From Streptomyces sp. NRRL F-525 (GTDB taxonomy: Bacteria > Actinomycetota > Actinomycetes > Streptomycetales > Streptomycetaceae), in contig NZ_JNXE01000008.1 of NCBI RefSeq assembly GCF_000716605.1, positions 62,001-126,000 of the forward strand: 64,000 nucleotides of DNA, written 5' to 3'. The position numbers and the translations under genes were made by a program. A model generated the notes under the pieces. The model saw only the letters and a program-made list of their open reading frames with translations. It was not told where the DNA came from and did no database searches. Positions within the stretch are counted from its first letter, which is position 1. Each line of letters begins with the position of its first letter. Below, piece after piece: positions 25,969-33,072 of this stretch.

Positions 25969-26895
25969 ATGTCCCGGCAACAGCGCCAGGCCCTCGACGA
26001 GATGCTGCGGCACGGCCCGCTCGACCTCGGAGGGGACGTGGCCCAACAGCGCGCCCTCTTCCACGACATGATGACGTCCATCCCGTTGCCGCCCGACGTC
26101 TCGACCACCGAGGGCGAACTGGGCGGCGTACCGGTCGTCACCGTCGAGACGCCGGAGAACGACCCGGCGAGCGTCCTGCTGTATCTGCACGGCGGCGCGT
26201 ACGTCATCGGCTCGGCGGCCGACGCCGCGGGTCTGGCCGCCGAGGTCTCCCGGCGCACCGGCGCCCGCGCCGTCTGCGTCGACTACCGGCTGGCCCCCGA
26301 GCACCCGTTCCCCGCGGCGGTCGACGACGCCCTGGCCGTGTACCGGGCCCTGCTCGACGACGGAATCCCTAGTACCGCCATCGCTTTTGTCGGGGAGTCC
26401 GCGGGCGGCGGTCTCGTCGCCGCGACGCTCGTCGCCGTGAAGGACGCGGGCCTGCCCCAGCCCTCCTCGGCCACGGTCTTCTCCCCGTGGGCCGACCTCA
26501 GCGTGTCCGGCGACAGCGCGCTGAGCAAGGCGGCGGTCGACGCCTCACTGACCCCGGAAGGCCTGCGCACCCGCGCCCGCGACTACCTCGGCACCACGGA
26601 CCCGACCACCCCGCACGTCAGCCCCGTCTTCGCCGATCTGACCGGCGTGGCGCCCCTGTTCATCCAGGTCGGCTCGTACGAGATCCTCATGGACGACGCC
26701 GTACGGCTGGCCGCGCGCGCCGCCGAGCACGACGTCCACGTCGAACTGCAGGTATGGCCCGAAGTCCCGCACGTCTTCCAGGCGTTCGCGGCGATGCTCG
26801 ACGAGGGCGCCGCCGCCCTCGACGCCGCCGGAGCCTTCATCCGGGCCCGGTGGGCCGACGGCGCCGACGCGGACAAGCCGGGCGAGGAGGCGTAG
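25969..26895 (+). CDS. Alpha/beta hydrolase, HSL-type esterase (paralogue)
   Basis: A 308-residue esterase closely related to the one at 23649. Motifs are LYLHGGAYVIG (oxyanion), VGESAGGGLVAA (nucleophile), ILMDDAVRLAARA (acid) and EVPHVFQAF (His). The start MSRQQRQALDEMLRHG matches the first residues of the paralogue. It follows the cupin gene in the same direction and ends before a strong hairpin terminator at 26956-26989. The two esterases probably arose by local duplication with the TMEM175 and cupin genes between them. Confidence 0.87.
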   Translation: MSRQQRQALDEMLRHGPLDLGGDVAQQRALFHDMMTSIPLPPDVSTTEGELGGVPVVTVETPENDPASVLLYLHGGAYVIGSAADAAGLAAEVSRRTGARAVCVDYRLAPEHPFPAAVDDALAVYRALLDDGIPSTAIAFVGESAGGGLVAATLVAVKDAGLPQPSSATVFSPWADLSVSGDSALSKAAVDASLTPEGLRTRARDYLGTTDPTTPHVSPVFADLTGVAPLFIQVGSYEILMDDAVRLAARAAEHDVHVELQVWPEVPHVFQAFAAMLDEGAAALDAAGAFIRARWADGADADKPGEEA

Positions 26896-26955
26896 GCCCG
26901 GGCGGCGTCGTAGTCCCGCGAAGGCCGACAGGACGGACCGGTGGAGAGTACGGAA

Positions 26956-26989
26956 CCGACCGGCGGAGAGTAAAGACTCCGCCGGTCGG
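26956..26989 (+). terminator. Hairpin terminator after the cupin-esterase operon
   Basis: A 13-bp perfect stem (CCGACCGGCGGAG pairing with CTCCGCCGGTCGG) with an 8-nt loop lies 60 bp after the esterase stop. Confidence 0.8.
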
Positions 26990-26992
26990 ATA

Positions 26993-27008
26993 ACGAACGT
27001 CCGTTCGT
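26993..27008. promoter_or_regulatory. Palindromic operator candidate ACGAACG-TC-CGTTCGT
   Basis: A perfect 7+2+7 inverted repeat lies 20 bp upstream of the XRE regulator start, in the position of a promoter. It resembles TetR-type operators; the XRE protein or another regulator may bind it. Confidence 0.6.
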
Positions 27009-27028
27009 AGTCCGCCAGTTGAACGACA

Positions 27029-27940
27029 ATGTTCTCCATGGCTACGACGAACCACTTCGGCATCGCTCTGCGGGGGTGGCGCGAGCGCGTGTCACCGCGG
27101 GACAGCGGGCTGGAGGCGGGTGGCGACCGGCGCATCCCCGGGCTGCGCCGGGAGGAGCTCGCCCGGCTGGCCGGCCTGTCGGTCGACTACGTGGTCCGGC
27201 TGGAACAGGGGCGCGCCCGGAACCCCTCGGCCCAGGTCGTCACCGCACTGGCCAGGGCGCTGCGCCTCGAACCGTCCGAGCGCGACCACCTGTTCCGCTG
27301 CGCCCACCTCGCGCCGCCCTCGGCCGGGAACGTGTCCCGGCACGTCCCCGCGCGGGTGCACCGGCTGGTGGGGCAGCTGGCCGGCAACCCCACCGCGGTG
27401 TTCGCCGCCGACTGGACCCTCATCAGCTGGAACGGGATGTGGAACGAGCTGGTCGGTGACCCACGGACGTACGGCTGGAGCGAACTCAACCTCGTGGCGG
27501 GCATGTTCCGGTCCAGCGACGGCCGACGGCGGGAACCGATCGCGGCCTGGCCGGTGCGGTCCTGGGCGGGCGACGAGGTCGAGGAGGAGGACCTCGTCGC
27601 CGACCTGCGGCTGACGGCGGCCGCCCATCCCCATGACGCGCGGCTCGCCGCCTTCATCGACCGCATGCTGGACGACAGCCCGCGCTTCGCCCGCCTCTGG
27701 TCCAACGGCACCGCCCGCACCAACGTCGGCGACCGCAAGACCGTCGAGCACCCCCGGGTGGGGGACATCAACCTCGACCTCGACGTCGTGATGGCCGCGG
27801 GCACCGACCTCAGGATCGTCACGTACACGGCGGCGGTCGGGACGACGGACGCGGAGAAACTGGACGCTCTGCGCGCCGCCTGTGTAGAGCCGGACCGGGG
27901 TCCGGCCCACGCCATGTCGGGCCGCGACGCCCCGAGTTGA
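27029..27940 (+). CDS. XRE-family regulator with MmyB-like ligand domain
   Basis: About 300 residues. The N-terminal helix-turn-helix includes LRREELARLAGLSVDYVVRL followed by EQGRARNPS, the form seen in many streptomycete XRE regulators. The C-terminal part (about residues 105-290, with DWTLISWNGMWNELVGD and a final VTYTAAVGT) matches the MmyB-like ligand-binding domain that in a known case binds a fatty acid. Starts at 27029 and 27038 are both possible, and neither has a strong ribosome binding site. The family often regulates an adjacent oxidoreductase or hydrolase gene; the esterase operon is its left neighbour. Confidence 0.85.
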   Translation: MFSMATTNHFGIALRGWRERVSPRDSGLEAGGDRRIPGLRREELARLAGLSVDYVVRLEQGRARNPSAQVVTALARALRLEPSERDHLFRCAHLAPPSAGNVSRHVPARVHRLVGQLAGNPTAVFAADWTLISWNGMWNELVGDPRTYGWSELNLVAGMFRSSDGRRREPIAAWPVRSWAGDEVEEEDLVADLRLTAAAHPHDARLAAFIDRMLDDSPRFARLWSNGTARTNVGDRKTVEHPRVGDINLDLDVVMAAGTDLRIVTYTAAVGTTDAEKLDALRAACVEPDRGPAHAMSGRDAPS

Positions 27941-27959
27941 GGACGAGGGCCGCGGCCCG

Positions 27960-28505
27960 TCAGCCCTCTTGGTCCCCGTCCGCGACGGACAGGGCATCGG
28001 TGATCAGACGGGTGGCGAAGGCCTGGTCGTCGGTGATGCGGTTGATGTGCTCCGCGAGCAGGAAGGCCGTGGCCTCCAGCGGAGTCATCTCCTCCTTGGT
28101 CCAGTCCCCGTACTGCGCACGCCACAGGTTTGGGCTCAGCCCGGTGCCCGCGGCGATGACCAGCCCGGCCATCATCGGGATCGCCTCCGGGCGCACACTC
28201 CTGGGCATCATCCGCATCGTGGCCACGAGGCTGGGCACCACGTACTCGAGGACGTCCTTCTCGTGCTCCTCGTGAGCCTTCCGCAGCCACGTCATGAACA
28301 TGTAGATCAGCGTGCAGGTGCCGTCCAGCATGTCGTTGAGCCCCTTGGGCCCCAGCGTCGCGACGAACTGGTCCATCAACGCCTGCTGTTCGGGATCGGT
28401 CCCACTCTTCCCGTCGTGAACGGTCTTCAGCCGGGAGTCGATCATCATGATCGCCGCACCGACATCGCCGACGGGAGCGTACGCGGGATCGCAGGGCGAC
28501 GACAC
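27960..28505 (-). CDS. Hypothetical protein, mostly helical
   Basis: A 181-residue soluble protein beginning MSSPCDPAYAPVGDVG. It is rich in Met and Leu, with a central segment LIYMFMTWLRKAHEEHEK and another AIPMMAGLVIAAGTGLSPN. No signal peptide, repeat or catalytic motif is recognised. The gene is convergent with the XRE regulator and close to the riboswitch region. AGGAGGAT precedes the start. It is clearly coding by base composition, but I cannot name a family. Confidence 0.6.
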   Translation of the reverse strand: MSSPCDPAYAPVGDVGAAIMMIDSRLKTVHDGKSGTDPEQQALMDQFVATLGPKGLNDMLDGTCTLIYMFMTWLRKAHEEHEKDVLEYVVPSLVATMRMMPRSVRPEAIPMMAGLVIAAGTGLSPNLWRAQYGDWTKEEMTPLEATAFLLAEHINRITDDQAFATRLITDALSVADGDQEG

Positions 28506-28601
28506 AGGAATCCTCCTCGGGTGGCTGCGGTGGGTAACTCCGCGTGTTCGTACAGTAGATGGTGGGTGCGGTCGAGGGCGGGGGTTCGTCGGGTTTCACG
28601 G

Positions 28602-28855
28602 CTATGGGGTGGTGGCGGGGTCCGGATTCCTCCGGTGAGTGGGGGAGGGCTCGTGCAGAGCGCTCTCGAACGCGGGTCGATGGGAGGCGGTGTGGGCGTA
28701 CTCCCGCTCGGACCAGGCGACGCGGGCGCCGGTCAACATCGGCCAGGGCGGTGACCGTCTTGCAGAGCGCGCCCCACGTGATCGCGGCGGCGTGGTTGTC
28801 GCCGCGTGTGCGGACTTCGGTGAGCTGCGGGTTCGGGCGCTGTCGGGCCGGTCCG
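28602..28855 (-). pseudogene. Possible decayed small coding fragment
   Basis: On the minus strand the reading LTEVRTRGDNHAAAITWGAL continues as CKTVTALAD. After a one-base frame change it reads VAWSEREYAHTASHRPAFES, then ALHEPSPTHRR. The two pieces look like parts of one protein of about 90 residues, but there is no start codon and the left frame runs into the riboswitch. The family is unknown and it is probably a remnant. Confidence 0.35.
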
Positions 28856-28857
28856 CG

Positions 28858-28974
28858 GCGTTTGTTACGCTCCCCAGGCCTCCCGCGGGGGAAGTCCGGT
28901 GAGAATCCGGCGCTGACCCGCAACGGTGTGCGTGGCGACCCCGGTCGTCGCGTGAGTCCGATCGCCCGTGGGTG
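28858..28974 (+). promoter_or_regulatory. Cobalamin (B12) riboswitch
   Basis: The conserved core is readable in order: GGGGAAGTCCGGTGAGAATC (28888-28907), then CGGCGCTGACCCGCAACGGT (28908-28927) and the final GAGTCCGATCGCC (about 28954-28966). This matches the pattern GGGAA-CGGTG-AATCCG-CCCGC-AC-GT...GAGTC-GA--CC of B12 riboswitches. It lies about 120 bp upstream of a FecCD-type permease gene and should repress the importer when adenosylcobalamin is abundant. Confidence 0.88.
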
Positions 28975-29094
28975 GCGCGACCCGTTGACTGCTCGCCGTG
29001 GACTGCGAGAGGGGACCGAGCGGCCGGCACGGTCGTGCGGGCTGTCTCCTCGATCGAGGCTCACCAGGCGGCCCCAGGTGAAGGACCGCCGATC

Positions 29095-30186
29095 GTGCTC
29101 CGACGTCCGAGAACCGGCTCCGGCCGTGGCCAGAGTCCAGGGCGTGATCCCCGCCGGATACCCCAACCGCTTCTGCTGCTCGGGCTGTTGCTCCTGCTCG
29201 GAGTCTCCCTCGTGTGCGGCGTCGGCCTCGGCGCGGCCGGGATCGGCACGGCGGACATGTTCCGGTTCCTGTGGGACGGGATCACCGGCGGGACCGTGCA
29301 CGCCGGCGACGCCGCCGCGTACACCATCGTCTGGGAGATCCGGCTGCCGCGGGTCGTCCTCGCGGCCGTCGTCGGGGCCGGGCTGTCGGCCGTCGGCGTG
29401 GCCGTTCAGGCCATGGTCCGCAACGCGCTCGCCGATCCGTTCGTGCTCGGCATCTCCTCGGGCGCCGCGGTCGGCGCCAACGCGGTCATCCTGCTGGGCG
29501 CGTTCGCGGGACTGGGCGTGTGGGCGCTGTCGGCGTCGGCCTTCGCCTCGGCGCTCGCGGCCATGGTTCTCGTCTACGCCGTGGCCCGCTCGCCGCACGG
29601 TCTGACGCCGCTGCGGCTGATCCTGACGGGGACCGCGCTGGCGTACGGCTTCGAAGCCGTCACTACCGTGATGGTGTTCGGCGCGGCCCGGGGCGAGGCG
29701 GCCCGCTCGGCGATGATGTGGCTGCTGGGGAGCCTGGGCGGGGCGACCTGGGCGCAGGTACCGGTGGCCGCCGTGACCGTGGCGGCCGGCTGGGCATGGC
29801 TGCGATGGCGCGCGGAGTCGCTCAACGCGCTCGCGATGGGGGACGAGACGTCCGCCGCGCTCGGCGTCCAACCCGCCCGGCTGCGCCGGGAGTTGTTCCT
29901 CGTGACCGCCGCCGTCACCGGGACCGTGGTCGCGGTCAGCGGAGCCATCGGCTTCGTCGGGCTGATGGTGCCGCACCTCGTACGGATGCTCGTCGGCGCC
30001 GACCACCGCAAGGTCCTCGCGGTCGCCCCGCTCGCCGGAGCGGTGCTCCTGGTGTGGGCGGACGTCCTGTCCCGGCTGCTGCTGGCGCCTGCGGAACTGC
30101 CGGTCGGCGTGATCACCGCGGTCGTCGGAGTGCCCGCGTTCCTGCTGCTGATGCGGCGCGGCGGCTATGCCTTCGGGGGGAGTTGA
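29095..30186 (+). CDS. btuC: Cobalamin ABC importer permease (BtuC/FecCD family)
   Basis: A 363-residue permease with about ten hydrophobic helices. FecCD family motifs are visible: IRLPRVVLAAVVGAGLSAVG near residue 80, ALADPFVLGISSGAAVGAN, and near the end GAIGFVGLMVPHLVRMLVG, the coupling region that contacts the ATPase. I chose GTG 29095 because AAGGA lies upstream and because the open frame before it overlaps riboswitch-proximal leader. The cobalamin riboswitch predicts vitamin B12 or a precursor as substrate. The TGATG overlap with the ATPase gene indicates coupled translation. Confidence 0.88.
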   Translation: MLRRPRTGSGRGQSPGRDPRRIPQPLLLLGLLLLLGVSLVCGVGLGAAGIGTADMFRFLWDGITGGTVHAGDAAAYTIVWEIRLPRVVLAAVVGAGLSAVGVAVQAMVRNALADPFVLGISSGAAVGANAVILLGAFAGLGVWALSASAFASALAAMVLVYAVARSPHGLTPLRLILTGTALAYGFEAVTTVMVFGAARGEAARSAMMWLLGSLGGATWAQVPVAAVTVAAGWAWLRWRAESLNALAMGDETSAALGVQPARLRRELFLVTAAVTGTVVAVSGAIGFVGLMVPHLVRMLVGADHRKVLAVAPLAGAVLLVWADVLSRLLLAPAELPVGVITAVVGVPAFLLLMRRGGYAFGGS

Positions 30187-30953
30187 TGAGGCTCGACATC
30201 GAGGGGCTGTCGGTCGACGCGGGCGCCGTGCGGCTCGTGGAAGACATCCGGCTCGCCGTGGACAGCGGGGCCTTCGTCGGGCTCGTCGGCCCCAACGGCA
30301 GTGGGAAATCAAGCCTGTTGAGGTGCGTGTACCGGGCGCTGCGACCGGCCGACGGCGTGGTCCGGCTCGACGGCGACGACGTACACGCCATGGAACCACG
30401 CGCAGTCGCACGGAGGTTGGCCGCGCTGCCGCAGGAGTCGTCGGCCGAGTTCGACTTCACCGTCGCCGAAGTGGTCGCTATGGGGCGCCTGCCCCACCGG
30501 GACCGGACCGCCGCCTCGGACCGGGAGATCTGCGTCGAGGCCATGCGGCGCACCAGTGTCACCCACCTCGCCGGCCGCGGGTTCCTCGCCCTGTCCGGCG
30601 GTGAGAAACAACGCGTCCTGATCGCCCGCGCCCTCGCCCAACGACCCCGCGTCCTCGTCCTCGACGAACCGACCAACCACCTCGACATCGCCCACCAGTT
30701 GGACGTGTTGTCACTGGTCCGCGGCAGCGGCCTGACCGTGCTGGCGGCCCTGCACGACCTCAACCTCGCCGCCGCGCACTGCGACCTGCTGTACGTGATC
30801 GCGGGCGGCCGGATCGTCGCCGCCGGCCCGCCGCACGAGGTTCTCCAACCCGCCCTGCTCGCCGAGGTGTTCGGGGTCCGCGCGCACCCCGTACGGCACC
30901 CGGAGACCGGCGCCGTCCAGCTCCTGTTCGACCTGCTCCCACCCACCTTCTGA
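30186..30953 (+). CDS. btuD: Cobalamin ABC importer ATPase (BtuD type)
   Basis: A 255-residue ABC ATPase. Walker A is in GLVGPNGSGKSSLLRC, the Q-loop glutamine in ALPQESSAEFDF, the signature in LSGGEKQRVLIARAL, Walker B in VLVLDEPTNHLD and the H-loop in AALHDLNLAA. It belongs to the iron-siderophore/B12 importer class. The ATG overlaps the permease stop by one nucleotide (TGATG). It is followed after 15 bp by the binding lipoprotein gene, completing a BtuCDF set. Confidence 0.9.
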   Translation: MRLDIEGLSVDAGAVRLVEDIRLAVDSGAFVGLVGPNGSGKSSLLRCVYRALRPADGVVRLDGDDVHAMEPRAVARRLAALPQESSAEFDFTVAEVVAMGRLPHRDRTAASDREICVEAMRRTSVTHLAGRGFLALSGGEKQRVLIARALAQRPRVLVLDEPTNHLDIAHQLDVLSLVRGSGLTVLAALHDLNLAAAHCDLLYVIAGGRIVAAGPPHEVLQPALLAEVFGVRAHPVRHPETGAVQLLFDLLPPTF

Positions 30954-30968
30954 AGGACAACCACCCCC

Positions 30969-31976
30969 ATGCGCAAGCTGTTTGCCGCCGCCCTCTGCCT
31001 CGCCGCGACCGCCACCGCCGGTTGCGGTGCCACGGTCGAGCCCACACCGCAGAACGCCATATCCTCCGGCGTCACCCTCACCAACTGCGGCCAGAAGGTG
31101 ACGTACAAGACCGTCCCCAAGCGGGTCGTCACCAACGACGTCGGCATCACCGAGCTGATGTTCGCCCTCGGCCTGGAGAACCGCATGGCCGGGTTCGCCA
31201 TGCCCGACGACAAGGGCGACCTGACCGACGTCCCCTGGAAGGACGGCTACCAGAAGGTGAAGTGGCTGTCCAAGGACCAACTCACCAAGGAGAACGTCCT
31301 CGACGCCCGCGCCGACCTCGTCTTCGCTGGCTGGAACTACGGCTTCCGTGACGACAGTGGCTTTACCCCCGACGCCCTCAAGAAGCTCGGCATCCCTTCG
31401 TACGTCCTCACCGAGTCCTGCCGCAACGGCCGCACCGACACCTCACGCGGCATCATGCCGCCCCTGAGCGCCCTCTACACGGACCTCACCAACCTCGGAA
31501 AGCTCTTCGGTGTCGAGAAGCGCGCGGCCACCCTGATCGCCGACTTCAAGAAGCAGATCACCGCCGTGCACACCCAGGCCCCGGCGAAGAGCCCCAAGGT
31601 CTTCCTCTACGACAGCGGCCAGGACTCCCCGTTCACCTCCGGCCGCTACGCCGCCCCCGATCAGATCATCAGCGAGGCCGGCGGCACCAACGTCATGCAC
31701 GACGTCGACGACTCCTGGACCACGGTCGGTTGGGAGACCGTCGTCCAGCGCGACCCCGACGTCATCGTCATCTGCGACTACGGCGACGTGAGCGCCGAAC
31801 AGAAGAAGAAGTTCCTCCTCTCCTACGCCCCACTGCGCAACGTCTCCGCCGTCAAGCACCACCGCATCTTCGTCCTCGACTACGTCGACCTCGTCGAAAG
31901 CCCCCGCAACCCGTCGGCCATCGCCCGCCTCGGCGCGTATCTGCGGACGGTGGCGGCGGCGAAGGACACCAACTAG
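30969..31976 (+). CDS. btuF: Cobalamin-binding lipoprotein (BtuF/FecB-like)
   Basis: A 335-residue substrate-binding protein with a lipoprotein signal (lipobox ATAGC, Cys at about residue 19). It has the two-lobed class III binding fold: first lobe RVVTNDVGITELMFALGLE, linking helix, second lobe IISEAGGTNVMHDVDDSW with the conserved QRDPDVIVI. It would capture the ligand outside the membrane and deliver it to the permease. Context with the B12 riboswitch suggests cobalamin or cobinamide; the fold alone would also fit a siderophore. The gene is last in the operon. Confidence 0.85.
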   Translation: MRKLFAAALCLAATATAGCGATVEPTPQNAISSGVTLTNCGQKVTYKTVPKRVVTNDVGITELMFALGLENRMAGFAMPDDKGDLTDVPWKDGYQKVKWLSKDQLTKENVLDARADLVFAGWNYGFRDDSGFTPDALKKLGIPSYVLTESCRNGRTDTSRGIMPPLSALYTDLTNLGKLFGVEKRAATLIADFKKQITAVHTQAPAKSPKVFLYDSGQDSPFTSGRYAAPDQIISEAGGTNVMHDVDDSWTTVGWETVVQRDPDVIVICDYGDVSAEQKKKFLLSYAPLRNVSAVKHHRIFVLDYVDLVESPRNPSAIARLGAYLRTVAAAKDTN

Positions 31977-31984
31977 GGCGCGGA

Positions 31985-33000
31985 TCAAGGCGACTGGCGC
32001 AGGGCGGCGCCCATCCACTCCCGGACGGCCACCGCCCGGTCCCGGTCCGAGGCCGGGTCCGGCTTGGGCGTGCCGTTGATCGTCGCCACGAGGGAGTGGT
32101 ACCTGGTCAGCAGCTTGAGGCCGGTTGTCCTGGCCGGTCGCCGCGGAGTCGCGCCGTTCCGGTCGAACTCGGTGACGGTGCGCGGCGCCTTGTCGACGTC
32201 GATGTCGTGGCCCCCTCTCATCGCGGCGGCCAACTCGGACGCATCGGCGGCCACGCGCTCGGCGAGGTCGCGGGCCTCCGGCGAATCCGCCGCCACACCG
32301 GCCTGTTGGGCGGCCCGCGCCTCCAAGAGGAGCTTCCGGTGCTTCTCGACACGGACCGTCATTTCCGGTGAGGCCATCAACTTGCCCTGCTCGGTGCCGA
32401 ATGTGCGGTGGAAGAAGCCCCGCAGCGCCATGCGCGGCTCCTCGTCCCGCACGAACTCCGCGAGTTCGATCCAGGACTCAACCTGCTCGGTGGACGGGTC
32501 CTCCGGCAGGTGCGGGCGCAGGCTGTGCAGCCGTTCCGCATAACTGGGATGCACGTCGAGACCGTCGGTCACGAAGTCCCAGAACTGGTCGATGAGTTGG
32601 GTGCGGTCGTCGTCGGACATCGACACGAGTTTGTGCATCAGGCTCACCTGCTCCGCCGTGGTGTGCTGCCGCGTGATGGCCCGGAGCACGGCTCGGCGTG
32701 CCCGGAACTGCCTCAACTGGTCCTCGACCAGCCGCAGATGCGTGAGGCGAGGTCGTGCAGGCTGGTCTCCGCGGTCAGCACGCGGCGGATGTCGTCCAGG
32801 CCGGCGCCCAAGTCACGCAGGGTGCGCACGAGTTCGAGCCGGGCGACGGCGTGCACGTCGTACCGCCGGAAGCCGCCCTCGGTGAGACCGGTGGGCGTGA
32901 CGACGCCCTCGTCGGCGTAGAACCTGATTGCGCTCACGCTCAGGCCTGTGCGGCGGGCGACGTCCCCGATGGAGTAGAGCTCCCGTTCGTTCACACCCAT
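31985..33000 (-). CDS. MerR-family regulator, interrupted by one apparent frameshift
   Basis: The N-terminal MerR domain reads from ATG 33000: LYSIGDVARRTGLSVSAIRF followed by YADEGVVTPTG and GFRRYDVHAVARLELVRTL. After TSLHDLASR (about 32740) the frame stops. The next frame continues with HLRLVEDQLRQFRARRAVL and then a helical effector domain to 31985. Adding one C to CGCATC restores LASRHLRLVEDQL. The whole protein would be about 339 residues, with a C-terminal domain of the TipAS-like/helical ligand type. The ligand is unknown. It may be a recent mutation or a consensus error; the downstream half keeps full coding character. Confidence 0.75.
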
Positions 33001-33072
33001 CACTATGGAATCTCAAGTGGCCTGAGAGTCAAGGGGATTGGGGGATGGCGGGCCAGGCGAGCCCCTCTCGCC

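Noticed and set aside
27187..30411. A 1074-codon minus-strand frame across several plus-strand genes
   Set aside because: It crosses the riboswitch and the btu genes and is Arg/Pro/Gly-rich; only a short piece (about 28750-28840) looks protein-like and is listed as a remnant.
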